A stretch of 64,000 bases of DNA, taken from contig NZ_SKCI01000001.1 in assembly GCF_005434965.1 (NCBI RefSeq), positions 1 through 64,000 on the forward strand, in the 5' to 3' direction. Positions 1-9,196 of the stretch are shown here, piece after piece. The notes under the pieces are model-generated. The model searched no databases and was not told the origin of the DNA. It saw only the letters and a program-made list of their open reading frames with translations. Source of the DNA: Marimonas lutisalis (GTDB taxonomy: Bacteria; Pseudomonadota; Alphaproteobacteria; Rhodobacterales; Rhodobacteraceae). A program made the translations under genes and the position numbers. How positions within the stretch are numbered: position 1 is the first letter of the stretch; the number at the start of each line of letters is the position of its first letter.

Positions 1-114
1 AAGGACCATCGAAACCCGGCGCTTGCTTCACCGCAAATCCGCCGCATAATCACAAAAACTAGATGAGCCAGATCCTCTCTTAGCTCAGGCGGCCATCTGT
101 CCCAAAAACCCTGA

Positions 115-447
115 CGACGGACAATAGACGCAGGCGCCGACGCCATTCGCAGGGCTTTTGAGGAGGCGGTAGAGATTACACTCGACCCCCAGACGTCGCC
201 TGGCTTGAGCGCTGCGCCATTATCCGTTGAGCCGCCGCAACAGCTTTTGTCGCAAATGTCGATGCTGTCGCATGTGTCGTGTCCGTCGCATTTGTCGACA
301 TCAATCTTTCATCGTTCCGACTGGGATGAACTCGAAAGGGATTTGTTCGAAGAGCGCGCAGCCATTCTCGAGTGCGAAGCAGGCTACCCGCGAAACTTGG
401 CTGAGTACCTGGCGCGGAAGTTTATGGATTTTTGCCCGACGGATTGA
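115..447 (+). pseudogene. remnant of a mobile-element-associated small protein
   Basis: This open frame runs from just after a stop at 112-114 to a stop at 447. The only plausible initiation codon is a TTG at 205, yet coding-like sequence (ADAIRRAFEEAVEIT) continues upstream of it in frame, so the gene looks 5'-truncated. The C-terminal part (DELERDLFEERAAILECEAG) resembles short conserved segments often found beside integrases and primases in alphaproteobacterial integrated elements; that resemblance is from memory and is not proof of function. Within about 80 bp downstream begins a sequence that recurs after the primase gene at 13617, so this fragment is probably the tail of a related element. 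Function unknown. Confidence 0.4.
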
Positions 448-523
448 ATGAGCCAGGTCCGCGCGGAACAGCGCAATAAATTGCGTGGGGTGCACCCATG
501 GGTCCTTCCGGCAGGGTTTCCTG

Positions 524-596
524 TAAGCGGTCGCGCCAGCGCGATGCTTCCGTCGCGCTTAACAAATTCGAAAGCCTAAACAAACAATGCTTAACG
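524..596 (+). repeat. 73-bp direct repeat, left copy
   Basis: Positions 524-596 match 13617-13689 at 71 of 73 bases by eye (differences at 530 and near 546). Both copies are preceded by a short GGGTCCTTCC stretch. The copies contain the arms TAAGCG and CGCTTAAC, which can pair. The right copy directly follows a P4-type primase gene and this copy follows a mobile-element-like gene remnant, so the repeats may be ends of two related elements or att-like sites around a 13.1-kb segment. Confidence 0.8.
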
Positions 597-713
597 TTTC
601 TCCGTCTGGCAGTACCTCTTCGAAAAAGGCCATGCTTGAAATCTTTTCCACTTTCGAAAACATTGGACCCAGCGGTGCGTTACACTCGCCTGCTTTTTGA
701 GGAGCAGTAATTC

Positions 714-1394
714 ATGCAACGAGCCTTGGTCGTAGATGATCATCTGGAGGCGAGAGCGCGTGTTAGAAGCGCACTTCAGGATGTCTACGAGCCAGAAGAA
801 ATCTGCGAGGCATCAACCGCTCAGGCAGCGTCCCGTCAGGTTGATGGTGGCCCGTTCGATTTTGCCGTCATCGACCTGTCTTTGCCTGATGGACGTGGAG
901 AAAGCTTGATTGGCAAACTTCGTGCGGCAAATCCTGACTGCTATGTTGTCGTATGGACGATCCACGACCAGACAGCGCGGTTGATCGATGTTCTGGCTCA
1001 GGGCGCAAACGGCTATTTGCTCAAGGACCAGGATGAAGCGTCGCTACGCAACTCTTTCAAGAGAATTCAATTCGGTGAGCCACCGCTTTCTGCTTCCGTT
1101 ACCCGACGCTTGCTGGAATACGTTCAGCAACAGGGCGGACCGGAACACAGATCGCCTGCTGGAACAGGCAAAATCTCTGGTAACCTGATTGACGATCCTG
1201 AATCCTTGCTAACAGATCGTGAACGAGAAATTCTCGTTCTGCTGTCCCAGGGATTCAACCGGCCGGATGTCGCTGGAATCCTCGGAATTTCCAAAAGTAC
1301 AGTCGCGACACATACGGCAAATATTTATGCGAAACTCAATGTGAACTCGCGATTGGAAGCAATGGAACGCGCCCGTCAGTTTGGCTTCATTTGA
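714..1394 (+). CDS. NarL/FixJ-type response regulator with LuxR HTH
   Basis: This 226-residue cytoplasmic two-component response regulator has an N-terminal receiver domain: an acidic pair at D8-D9, the probable phospho-acceptor D54 in AVIDLSLPDG, T82 and K104. A C-terminal LuxR-type helix-turn-helix covers roughly residues 165-225 (LTDREREILVLLSQG, then SKSTVATHTANIYAKL). The ATG at 714 has a GAGGAGC Shine-Dalgarno just upstream. Its stop lies 35 bp from the stop of a histidine kinase on the opposite strand, so the two are convergent; they are the only such pair nearby and the kinase is of the HisKA_3 class that normally partners NarL-type regulators. The pairing is inference. Target genes are unknown; the exported rhodanese beyond the kinase is a candidate. 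Confidence 0.9.
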   Translation: MQRALVVDDHLEARARVRSALQDVYEPEEICEASTAQAASRQVDGGPFDFAVIDLSLPDGRGESLIGKLRAANPDCYVVVWTIHDQTARLIDVLAQGANGYLLKDQDEASLRNSFKRIQFGEPPLSASVTRRLLEYVQQQGGPEHRSPAGTGKISGNLIDDPESLLTDREREILVLLSQGFNRPDVAGILGISKSTVATHTANIYAKLNVNSRLEAMERARQFGFI

Positions 1395-1429
1395 AGGATT
1401 GCGCTGGTATTAATCGCACGCCTGAAAAC

Positions 1430-3694
1430 TTATGCCTCCAATGGCACCTCCAAACTGACCACGTAACAAAGCCCGCGCTCCTCCGCGCGACCAAACGTTG
1501 CGAAGGCACCAATTTCACTTGCGCGCGCCAAGATATTAGGGTGCCCACGACCGCCTGAGGAATCCCATTCGGTCCCTTCACGCGTGCCATTGCTAAGGCG
1601 AACGCGAAACGTTCCATCGTCTGAAATCTCACTTTCACAAATAACTGGAATTTCGGGGTCACCATACTTCAAAACGTTGGTAACCATCTCTTCGGCAATC
1701 CGCTTGATGTTCACGTAGACCCGACTAGTCACAATCCGACTGAATTGACCGACGGCATGATGTTCGATCTTGAAGCCCTGTCCGTCCAGCCGCGTCTGTT
1801 GTTCATCCCAGATTTCGTCCCAGCTGCTGCGGAGGTCGAACTCCCGGTCATTTTCTAACGTCAGAATCGATTCCTTCAGTGCTTCGAGCGTTTCCGAGGC
1901 GGCCGATTGTGCCGATTTGCTCTTGGGCAACGTATAAATCAGACTGAGCAGCTTGCCCCCCAGATGATCGTGCAGGTCGCGGGCGATGCGGCTTTTGTCA
2001 GTTTTTCTCTGCGCTTCCTGGTTTTCGCGCTGCTCAAACACCCGTAGCGCCATTTCATACAGCAGGTTAACTACTTTCTGATCGTGGGAGGTGAATAACC
2101 GACGGCCTCGGTCGCGTCCATGCAGCGTCACGGATCCTTTGCGCACGATAGCCGGAAAACGCAAAGTTAACCCGTTGTCTTCGATCTGCACATCGGAAAG
2201 GGGCATGTCCGGATGAAGCGCAATATCATCAACGTTAAACAAGGATTTCATGAACCGCACGAGATAGCCATCGATTTCTCCCGCATCGTCCAGTTGACCA
2301 ATTTCATCGATAAACTTCAGAGTCACACCTCCCCATTCGATGCGGCTACGTCGCACCACATGATCCAAGATCAAACTTTTGACGGGGAATATTGCCCAAC
2401 TGGCGACAACAGCAGCTAACGACGCCGCTTGCAGGTTTTCGAACCCCAAGAGCAGCAGAAATAACATATCTGCGAAAAGAAATGTCGTGATGATAACCAA
2501 CCAAAGCATCACCCCGACCCAAACGGATTGGATCGCAAATAGCTTGAACCTAATTGTACCGAAGACGAATCCGACATAACAGGCGATCATTATGAGACCA
2601 CCAGTTTCGGGGCCAACAAGCGGACTGGCTCCCAGCAGACCGGGAACAACAAACAATAGAACCCATGGAATTGCCGTTGCACCGATCGACAAGTGCACCC
2701 AAAGCATACGCGCCCGTTCTACCGGATCGTTCCGCCATTTAACCCATTGAAAAGCCATCAGCCCCAACCCGAATAGCAGTGCCAGGAAATAGGGCAGCAG
2801 ATATGGATGGAGTGGTAATGGAAATCCTTCGAAATGGGCGTTAGCAAATGTGATTATGGCAAGTACCGCAGTTGCTATCACAAAAGGAAAGCGCGAAGGC
2901 GCGGCCGGCAGGTGCCATAGGATTCCGAGAATTGCAAAAGTGTGCAAAAGCCCCGCCAGGTTTCCAACAAAGTAAAGAGTTGTCCAAAACTCTGGTGGAA
3001 ATGTCAGGACAAGCGGCGCCTTTACAGCGTGCACAAGCAGATGCACTGAATGGCAAATTGCACCGTATGTTACCACATTCACAGTTGTCGATGCCGGAGC
3101 AAACGAGATTAGCCCGACAGCAATACACAGCATCAAAAAACTTAGAACAACATTGTTCCAATACCCAAAAGGCAAATCGCGCCAGCGTGTTGGCCTGTCC
3201 GAGGGTAGATCATACTGCCTGCCATCAGTCGCAATTAAAGTGACATCTTCTCGGACAAAATCCCACAGGGCTCTTTTTTGCGACTGAACTTTGCGCCAAT
3301 CATCGAAAGTGCGAACCTGCCCACGGTAATAGGCCAGAGAGTACCATGATAGCGGAAAGACTTCGCCATCTGACACGCGCAAGAGCTGAACGATGCGCGC
3401 GCCTCTAACGACACCAGCCTGATCTGCCGGGCTTCCAGGATGAACCGACGCAACGATCACCCCTTCCTGTCCGGCATTTGCCTCGAACTCAAGACCCCAG
3501 TAGGGCACCTTGAAATCTTGCTTGGTCGCAAAAATTAGCACGGCCAGCCAGAGACCAACCGTAACAAAAAAAACGAACACGGGCTTCACAAATCCCGGTC
3601 TTATGGTGTTCAAGCCGCTGTTCGATCCGTTCATTTCTGTTGGTTGCATGGTCGTCATCATGTCTGCGAACTCACTTTTCAAAAAGCTTATCAT
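1430..3694 (-). CDS. membrane histidine kinase with PDZ domain, HisKA_3 type
   Basis: This sensor kinase has about 754 residues. After a first membrane helix (GFVKPVFVFFVTVGLWLAVL region), a PDZ-like periplasmic segment (VIVASVHPGSPADQAGVVRG) follows, then about seven hydrophobic helices, then a cytoplasmic kinase core. The phospho-acceptor region RIARDLHDHLGGKLL carries the candidate His at about residue 575, the N-box is RIAEEMVTNVLKYG (Asn about 673), and a glycine-rich G-box GGRGHPNILARA follows. It should phosphorylate a NarL-type regulator, and the convergent gene at 714 fits. A PDZ domain fused to a 7TM-type sensor is unusual for this class and suggests sensing of a periplasmic peptide or protein. 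Start uncertain: ATG 3694 is used, but TTG 3709 and ATG 3661 are in frame. Confidence 0.85.
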   Translation of the reverse strand: MISFLKSEFADMMTTMQPTEMNGSNSGLNTIRPGFVKPVFVFFVTVGLWLAVLIFATKQDFKVPYWGLEFEANAGQEGVIVASVHPGSPADQAGVVRGARIVQLLRVSDGEVFPLSWYSLAYYRGQVRTFDDWRKVQSQKRALWDFVREDVTLIATDGRQYDLPSDRPTRWRDLPFGYWNNVVLSFLMLCIAVGLISFAPASTTVNVVTYGAICHSVHLLVHAVKAPLVLTFPPEFWTTLYFVGNLAGLLHTFAILGILWHLPAAPSRFPFVIATAVLAIITFANAHFEGFPLPLHPYLLPYFLALLFGLGLMAFQWVKWRNDPVERARMLWVHLSIGATAIPWVLLFVVPGLLGASPLVGPETGGLIMIACYVGFVFGTIRFKLFAIQSVWVGVMLWLVIITTFLFADMLFLLLLGFENLQAASLAAVVASWAIFPVKSLILDHVVRRSRIEWGGVTLKFIDEIGQLDDAGEIDGYLVRFMKSLFNVDDIALHPDMPLSDVQIEDNGLTLRFPAIVRKGSVTLHGRDRGRRLFTSHDQKVVNLLYEMALRVFEQRENQEAQRKTDKSRIARDLHDHLGGKLLSLIYTLPKSKSAQSAASETLEALKESILTLENDREFDLRSSWDEIWDEQQTRLDGQGFKIEHHAVGQFSRIVTSRVYVNIKRIAEEMVTNVLKYGDPEIPVICESEISDDGTFRVRLSNGTREGTEWDSSGGRGHPNILARASEIGAFATFGRAEERGLCYVVSLEVPLEA

Positions 3695-3932
3695 CACAAT
3701 TCGTCGCAATCCGATGTTTTGACAGTCTTTGGCAAATTTGGCGCACGCTCGCAGTTTTGGTCACGAAAACCGCTTCGTACGCTACAAGCTCGGTCGACGG
3801 AAACATTGAGGACACGCCCCACACCAACTAAAGCGAGGGCATGTCATCTTGAAAAAATCGGTTCTACTGCAGCAATGCAGAACTCAGAAATGAAACCTGC
3901 GTAGCGACCTATGCCGCACTCGGTCTGGGGCT

Positions 3933-4523
3933 TCAATTGACGTCATCCGGATAAACTTGGGCTTCGCTTATGCTGTAACGCCAATCCAACCCTGCATTGC
4001 GCCAACCGTTCACAGTCCTTTGACCTTTCTGGGGACCTTGGGCGGCCTTGTCGCCTTCAAACCCGTCAACAACGGAATAGACTTTCGCAAATCCCATGTC
4101 GGTTAGGATATTGGCAGCTTTCGCGCTGCGACTTCCCGAACGGCAGATAAGAATGATGGGGGTGTCAGCTCGGTGCCCATGTCGCGTTACATAGTCGAGA
4201 AACATGTCGGCGAACTCTTCATTCACTTCCAGATTGTAGCCGCCTTTCGAGGCGTTGTACTTGGGAGTTTCTGGCATTGTCATGAACGGGATATTCACGT
4301 TCGCGCGTGTTGGCATCCCCAAGAAATTGACCTCTGCCCGGGTCCGAACGTCCACGAAAAGAACGTCTTCGGATTGAAGCATGACACCAGCTTCCGTCGC
4401 GGTGAGATAATATCCCGCGATTGTCTTCTTGCTTCTGGGAATGTCTGACGAGTGTACCGATCCAGCGATTGCGCTTATCGCAAGAGCAGCAATGCCAGTG
4501 CAAAAGTAACTTTTGGGCTTCAT
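3933..4523 (-). CDS. exported rhodanese-domain protein
   Basis: This 196-residue protein has a Sec-type signal peptide (hydrophobic run to about residue 25) and one rhodanese domain. The active-site loop is CRSGSRS with the catalytic Cys at 127, preceded by the conserved LFVDVRTRAE segment. Rhodaneses transfer sulfane sulfur; the physiological substrate of periplasmic single-domain forms is mostly unknown. AGGAGAAAAC gives a good Shine-Dalgarno for the ATG at 4523. The gene is transcribed toward the histidine kinase with about 240 bp between them. A clear paralogue lies at 55090-55686, sharing the LICRSG, RSAKAANIL, DGFEGDKA and KGQR blocks. Confidence 0.9.
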   Translation of the reverse strand: MKPKSYFCTGIAALAISAIAGSVHSSDIPRSKKTIAGYYLTATEAGVMLQSEDVLFVDVRTRAEVNFLGMPTRANVNIPFMTMPETPKYNASKGGYNLEVNEEFADMFLDYVTRHGHRADTPIILICRSGSRSAKAANILTDMGFAKVYSVVDGFEGDKAAQGPQKGQRTVNGWRNAGLDWRYSISEAQVYPDDVN

Positions 4524-5145
4524 GAGTTTTCTCCTTTAAGCACGCTAATGGCCAACGGAGCCCGAGCGGACTGCACAGACCAGGTTCGCAAGGATTGTCA
4601 GACTGGTAAAAAGAGGTTCGGTATCAAATCCCGAAGCTTGAACACTATCCAAGAAACTCGTTCAAAATTTTCAATTTATGCCTGCTGCCACTCGTAAAGC
4701 GTTGCGTCCGACAATCGCGAACTCAGAATAAATGACGGACGGCCTGCTAAGAAATCGGCCGACTGGACTAGTCCTGTGAAAAATCCTGCAAAAGGTCATA
4801 TCGGAGGAGCTTGTATTTAGGCGGGCTAGCGGCCATACGACTGGGTTGCAGCGAACGGCAGCTTCGGGCTCTTAGCCGCCATTTGCTGCGATCGGCTCGA
4901 ATGACCGCACTGCGGACGGAGCCGACTTTTGCAGACGCAGCTTTCGCTCACACAGCATCCACTCGCGCATGCGGCGATCATTTTTCAAATATGCCGCTGT
5001 TTTCACTAAACCAGCCATTTGAGTCGTACCGATCTCGCCAAGTCTCAGGCCGCCCTCTCTCTGCGGGCTGCGCCGGCAATCGAGACGCCAGGTGGAACGG
5101 GCCTTCACATTCTCGGCATCACTCATCGGGAATTGCCCAAGGCAC
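4524..5145. other. long intergenic region with dispersed-repeat-like sequence
   Basis: About 620 bp lie between the divergent rhodanese and tetR genes. A convincing gene is not visible: an open frame extends back to 4811 in phase with tetR but lacks domain-like sequence. Positions about 4868-4890 carry the motif GGGCTCTTAGCCGCC followed by a GCTGCG-type tail that recurs at 9507, 45021 and, diverged, near 35689 and 53705. The region also holds a 10-bp palindrome GGACTAGTCC near 4765. Confidence 0.5.
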
Positions 5146-5160
5146 TAGACGACCGGTCTA
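5146..5160. promoter_or_regulatory. TetR-family operator palindrome
   Basis: Positions 5146-5160 read TAGAC-GACCG-GTCTA, a perfect 5-bp inverted repeat with a 5-bp spacer. It ends 19 bp before the ATG of the tetR-like gene, the expected place for an autoregulatory operator controlling the tetR-ohr-oxidoreductase-ligase run. The GACCGGTC core also occurs in the palindrome at 63839-63852. Confidence 0.6.
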
Positions 5161-5179
5161 TTTTTATGTACTCAGTCGC

Positions 5180-5794
5180 ATGCAGTCTCGTACCGATTCC
5201 ACCAAAGAACACATACTAAGCACTGGCAGATGCCTTGTTGCACAACGGGGATTTGCGGGTATGGGTTTGAACGAGCTGCTAAAAAACGCGTCGGTACCCA
5301 AGGGGTCATTTTACCATTATTTCTCCTCGAAAGAAGATTTTGGCCGCCAATTGCTTGAGCAATACCTGACGCAATACCTGCTCCGGCTTGACGAGATACT
5401 AAGCGTCGATGGCCCCAATGCACGTGCGCGGTTGATGCACTACTGGTCCCTTTGGATCAGCACGCAAACATCGGGAGATGCCTGCGCACAATGTCTGATC
5501 GTGAAGATTGGCGCAGAGATATCTGACGTCTCGGATGAAATGCGTTCGATACTTGAGAAGGGAACACGCCAGATTGGTGCTCGCCTTTCTCAAGCGATTG
5601 TCGATGGGCAGGCGGACCACTCAATATCCCATACCTTACAGCCGAATCTCCTTGGCCCGGCGCTGTACGAAATGTGGTTGGGCGCGAGCCTGATGGCGAA
5701 GCTGTCACGTACAAGCGACCCGTTTCTGAATGCCATGGAAACAACCGAACTTTTGTTGTCTCCGCCTTCCCAAAATCCAAAGGAAAAACCTTGA
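5180..5794 (+). CDS. TetR/AcrR-family transcriptional repressor
   Basis: This 204-residue regulator has an N-terminal helix-turn-helix (residues about 10-55) ending in the family signature PKGSFYHYFSSKEDFG, and a C-terminal ligand domain of the NemR-like kind that includes one CAQC pair (GDACAQCLIV). Cysteines in this subgroup can respond to electrophiles; whether these do is inference. I place the start at ATG 5180 because the operator palindrome lies immediately upstream and frame extension to 4811 adds only low-complexity sequence. Its stop overlaps the TTG start of the ohr gene. It probably represses its own operon in the absence of an electrophile or hydroperoxide. Confidence 0.88.
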   Translation: MQSRTDSTKEHILSTGRCLVAQRGFAGMGLNELLKNASVPKGSFYHYFSSKEDFGRQLLEQYLTQYLLRLDEILSVDGPNARARLMHYWSLWISTQTSGDACAQCLIVKIGAEISDVSDEMRSILEKGTRQIGARLSQAIVDGQADHSISHTLQPNLLGPALYEMWLGASLMAKLSRTSDPFLNAMETTELLLSPPSQNPKEKP

Positions 5795-6204
5795 AAATCA
5801 TATACAAAGCCAGCGCTACGGCGACTGGCGGGCGTTCCGGCGTCAGCAAACTCGATGACGGTAGTTTTCAAGTCAACACCGTGCCCCCGGGCAGCAAGAC
5901 AGAAGGCGTGAACCCCGAACAGCTTTTTGCGCTTGGCTACAGCGCGTGTTTTGACAATGCGATGCTGAGGGTGGCGCAGCGCATGAATCTGGCACCAACC
6001 GCGTGTTCGACAACAATTGAAGTCGGACTCGCGCAGCTTGAAAGCGGCGGCTTTGGGCTTGATGTCGATCTCTATGCAAACATCGTGGGCCTGTCTGAAA
6101 CAGAGGCACAATCTCTCCTGACCGCCGCGCATAAGGTTTGTCCTTACTCCAACGCCTTGCAGGGCAACGTCGATGTCCGCCTGCATCTCAACCATTCATC
6201 GTGA
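5791..6204 (+). CDS. ohr: Ohr/OsmC-family organic hydroperoxide reductase
   Basis: This 137-residue thiol peroxidase of the Ohr subfamily reduces organic and lipid hydroperoxides with lipoylated partners. The two reactive cysteines are visible: C53 in GYSACFDNAML and C117 in KVCPYSNAL, and the N-terminal ATATGGRSG segment is typical of Ohr. No ATG is available; TTG at 5791, overlapping the tetR stop, gives the correct N-terminus (MKIIYKASAT). Translational coupling to tetR is likely. The usual Ohr regulator is MarR-type OhrR; here a TetR protein occupies that place, which is a variation on the common arrangement. Confidence 0.88.
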   Translation: MKIIYKASATATGGRSGVSKLDDGSFQVNTVPPGSKTEGVNPEQLFALGYSACFDNAMLRVAQRMNLAPTACSTTIEVGLAQLESGGFGLDVDLYANIVGLSETEAQSLLTAAHKVCPYSNALQGNVDVRLHLNHSS

Positions 6205-6216
6205 AAAGAGAACTCC

Positions 6217-7254
6217 ATGACACAAGCTACCGACACAAACCGCCAAATCGTACTTGCCCAACGCCCGGTTGGCGCGCCAAATGCCGATACACTACGCCTT
6301 GAGTCATCAGACGTGCCGGTTCCTGGTAGGGGTGAAATGCTGCTGCGTACCGAGTACCTGTCGCTTGATCCCTACATGCGCGGCCGGATGAACGATACCA
6401 AATCCTATGCCGAGCCTGTGAAGATCGGTGAAGTAATGACCGGTCAGGTCGTAGCAGAGGTCGTCACTTCAAATATCGAAGAATATCAGCCGGGTGATTA
6501 CGTCCTGGCTGGTAGCGGGTGGCAGGATTATGCGATCTCGGACGGGTCAATGGTCGTGAACCTGGGCAAGAACCCGCAAAACCCGTCCTGGTCTCTGGGT
6601 ATTTTAGGAATGCCGGGATACACGGCCTATGCGGGGCTGCTGAAAATAGGTGAGCCGAAACCCGGCGAGACCGTCGTGGTTGCTGCAGCGTCTGGCCCGG
6701 TTGGCGCCACTGTTGGCCAGATAGCAAAGATCAAGGGGTGCCGCGTGGTGGGCATTGCAGGCGGTGCGGAAAAATGCGCCCACGCTGTCGATAACCTCGG
6801 CTTTGATGCGTGCATTGACCACAAAGCTGACGACTTTGCCGGGCAACTGGCGGCAGCATGCCCCGACGGCATTGATGTCTATTTCGAAAATGTCGGCGGC
6901 AAGGTGCTGTATGGTGTTCTGCCTCTGCTTAATCCGTTTGCCCGTATGCCGGTCTGCGGTTTGGCCGCCTGGTACAATCTTCCCGGACTGCCGGAAGGGC
7001 CCGATATGGCGCCTGCCATCATGGGGGCAATCCTGCGCATGAAAGTGAAGGTACAGGGCTTCATCATTTTCGACAGTTTCGGCCCCGAGACCTACAAGGA
7101 ATTTGTGGGTGATATGACGGCTTGGCTGAAAGAGGGCAAAGTTCAATATAAAGAACAGGTTGTGAAAGGGCTCGAAAATGCGCCCTCTGCGCTCAACGAT
7201 CTCCTGGTCGGCAAGAACTTCGGCAAGATGGTGGTCAAGGTTGGCAACACCTGA
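6217..7254 (+). CDS. NADP-dependent MDR oxidoreductase (alkenal/curcumin reductase-like)
   Basis: This 345-residue zinc-independent medium-chain dehydrogenase/reductase is similar to the CurA, leukotriene-B4 dehydrogenase and 2-alkenal reductase group. The early motif LSLDPYMRGRM is diagnostic of that group, and a Rossmann segment (AAASGPVGATVGQIAKIKGC) binds the cofactor. Enzymes of this group reduce the double bond of reactive enones and enals, fitting a detoxification operon with Ohr. It starts 12 bp after ohr with GAGAACTCC as a weak Shine-Dalgarno. Substrate is not deducible. Confidence 0.9.
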   Translation: MTQATDTNRQIVLAQRPVGAPNADTLRLESSDVPVPGRGEMLLRTEYLSLDPYMRGRMNDTKSYAEPVKIGEVMTGQVVAEVVTSNIEEYQPGDYVLAGSGWQDYAISDGSMVVNLGKNPQNPSWSLGILGMPGYTAYAGLLKIGEPKPGETVVVAAASGPVGATVGQIAKIKGCRVVGIAGGAEKCAHAVDNLGFDACIDHKADDFAGQLAAACPDGIDVYFENVGGKVLYGVLPLLNPFARMPVCGLAAWYNLPGLPEGPDMAPAIMGAILRMKVKVQGFIIFDSFGPETYKEFVGDMTAWLKEGKVQYKEQVVKGLENAPSALNDLLVGKNFGKMVVKVGNT

Positions 7255-7333
7255 GCCTTAGGTTGGGTTCAGAGCCGAAACACCTGTCGGCATCGCAACA
7301 CATTCTGAATTCATGCGTGATAGGGACGTAAAT

Positions 7334-9196
7334 ATGGCTGTTTTGAATGGTGAAGCAATTCGTACCCGGGACGATCTGGCGCGATTTGAAACTGAAATGA
7401 CGCTTGATCAACGCCTGCCGGAACGCAGTATTCTGGATGTGTTCATTGCCAGCGCCGCGCAGCATCCAACCTCCACCGCGATTACCATGCTAATGACCGG
7501 CGCGGTGGACGAACAACCGCGCCGGGTAAACTATAGCCAGTTGCTGGGGATGATCCGCAGCGCCGCCAATTTGTTTTCCTCGCTGGCTGGTCCTGCGCCC
7601 GGCGTCGCATACATGCTGCCCTCTCTCATCGAAACCCACGTGACGCTGTGGGGCGCTGAAACAGCGGGTTACGGGGTCCCGATCAATTTTCTTCTGCAAT
7701 CTGACAGCATCGCCGAACTGATCAAGGCGTCGGGTGCCAAAATCTTGGTGGCCCTTGGCCCGCACCCACAACTGGACATCTGGGAAAAGGCGCTGGAATT
7801 GCGCGAGCAAATCCCCGGCCTGATCCTGATCCGGGTTTCCCCACCAGGCACCCCGGCCGAAGATGGCATCATTGATTTTGGTACGGCCATGGCGGAGCAG
7901 CCGGATGACCACCTTATCTTTGGCGAACCGCGTGGCGGCGACGATGTTGCGGCCTATTTTCATACCGGCGGAACGACAGGTGTGCCAAAACTTGTCACAC
8001 ACACCCACCGCAGCCAGCTCGTCTCGGCGTTTGGTGGCGCGGCCCTGTGTGGGTACAGGTCAGACGATATCATGACCGCAACGCTGCCGCTGTTTCACGT
8101 GGCTGGCACCATTGTTGGCGGGCTCAGCGCCTTCATGGCCGGGGTCGAGCTTGTCGTGATGTCCCCCGGCGGCCTGCGCAATCCTGCAATTGTCGAAGGG
8201 TTCTGGCGTCTTGTCGCACAGCACAAAGTGACCATTTTGGGCGGTGTTCCGACTGCCCTTGGCGCGGTATTGCAAGTGCCCGTTGGCGACAATGACATCA
8301 GCGCCGTGCGGACCGGCCTGACAGGCGCGGCATTGCTGCCTCCTGCTGTTGGGACGCGTTTCAAGGACATAACCGGATGCCATCTGCATGAAGTTCTTGG
8401 AATGACGGAATCGTCTGGGTTGGTCAGCATTGATCCTTTGTCCGGCCCCGGTTCGGTTGGTTCTGTTGGATGGGCACTGCCATACACCCAGGTTGAGGTT
8501 TTGCGTGTGAACGAAGACGGAAGCTTGGGTGAGACATGCGCCACCGACGAGATCGGCGTGATAGCAATCCAAGGAGATCATGTTTCGCCCGGCTACCGCG
8601 ACCCAAAACACAATGACGGCGTTTTCGATGCTGGCCGGTTGAATTCCGGCGATTTGGGATACAAGGACGCCCAAGGCCGGATCTACATCGCGGGCCGGTC
8701 AAAAGACATCATCATCCGCAGTGGTCATAACATTGACCCGGCCATGATCGAGAACGCGATGGCCTCACACCCGGCAGTTGCCCTTGCCGCAGCCGTTGGA
8801 ATGCCTGATGCCTATGCCGGCGAGCTTCCGGTTTGTTTTGTCGAATTGCTCCCGGGTGCGGATGTGAGCGTGGAAGATCTGCACCAGCATGCGCAGAGTT
8901 CAATTGACGAACGACCTGCTTGGCCAAAACTCATTCAGGTCGTAGATGCCATTCCCCTGACCACTGTCGGCAAGATCTTCAAGCCAGACCTGCGCTGTGA
9001 TGCGGCCAAACAAAAGGTGACGGATCTGGTGCAGAGTGAATTGGGGATTGCCAATGCCCGCATCGAAGTCGTCGCTGGTGGTAGCCGCGGCATGCGCGTT
9101 ACCGTCACCCTTTCCGAAGGTGATCGAACATCTGTCGAGAAACTTGAGAACGCTCTGGCGGCCTTTTTGTTCGAGGCACAGGTCCAAGTGGGCTAG
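7334..9196 (+). CDS. acyl-CoA synthetase (AMP-forming)
   Basis: This 620-residue member of the adenylate-forming ligase family has the P-loop-like motif YFHTGGTTGVPKLVTHTH, the A5-like core GMTESSG, and the late motifs SGDLGYKDAQGRIYIAGRSKD with the C-terminal catalytic-lysine region VGKIFKP. It should activate a carboxylic acid to acyl-AMP and then acyl-CoA. ATG 7334 is preferred over ATG 7313 because AGGGA lies at the right spacing. It follows the alkenal reductase by about 80 bp in the same direction, so the pair may salvage lipid-peroxidation acids; the link is inference from context. Confidence 0.9.
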   Translation: MAVLNGEAIRTRDDLARFETEMTLDQRLPERSILDVFIASAAQHPTSTAITMLMTGAVDEQPRRVNYSQLLGMIRSAANLFSSLAGPAPGVAYMLPSLIETHVTLWGAETAGYGVPINFLLQSDSIAELIKASGAKILVALGPHPQLDIWEKALELREQIPGLILIRVSPPGTPAEDGIIDFGTAMAEQPDDHLIFGEPRGGDDVAAYFHTGGTTGVPKLVTHTHRSQLVSAFGGAALCGYRSDDIMTATLPLFHVAGTIVGGLSAFMAGVELVVMSPGGLRNPAIVEGFWRLVAQHKVTILGGVPTALGAVLQVPVGDNDISAVRTGLTGAALLPPAVGTRFKDITGCHLHEVLGMTESSGLVSIDPLSGPGSVGSVGWALPYTQVEVLRVNEDGSLGETCATDEIGVIAIQGDHVSPGYRDPKHNDGVFDAGRLNSGDLGYKDAQGRIYIAGRSKDIIIRSGHNIDPAMIENAMASHPAVALAAAVGMPDAYAGELPVCFVELLPGADVSVEDLHQHAQSSIDERPAWPKLIQVVDAIPLTTVGKIFKPDLRCDAAKQKVTDLVQSELGIANARIEVVAGGSRGMRVTVTLSEGDRTSVEKLENALAAFLFEAQVQVG

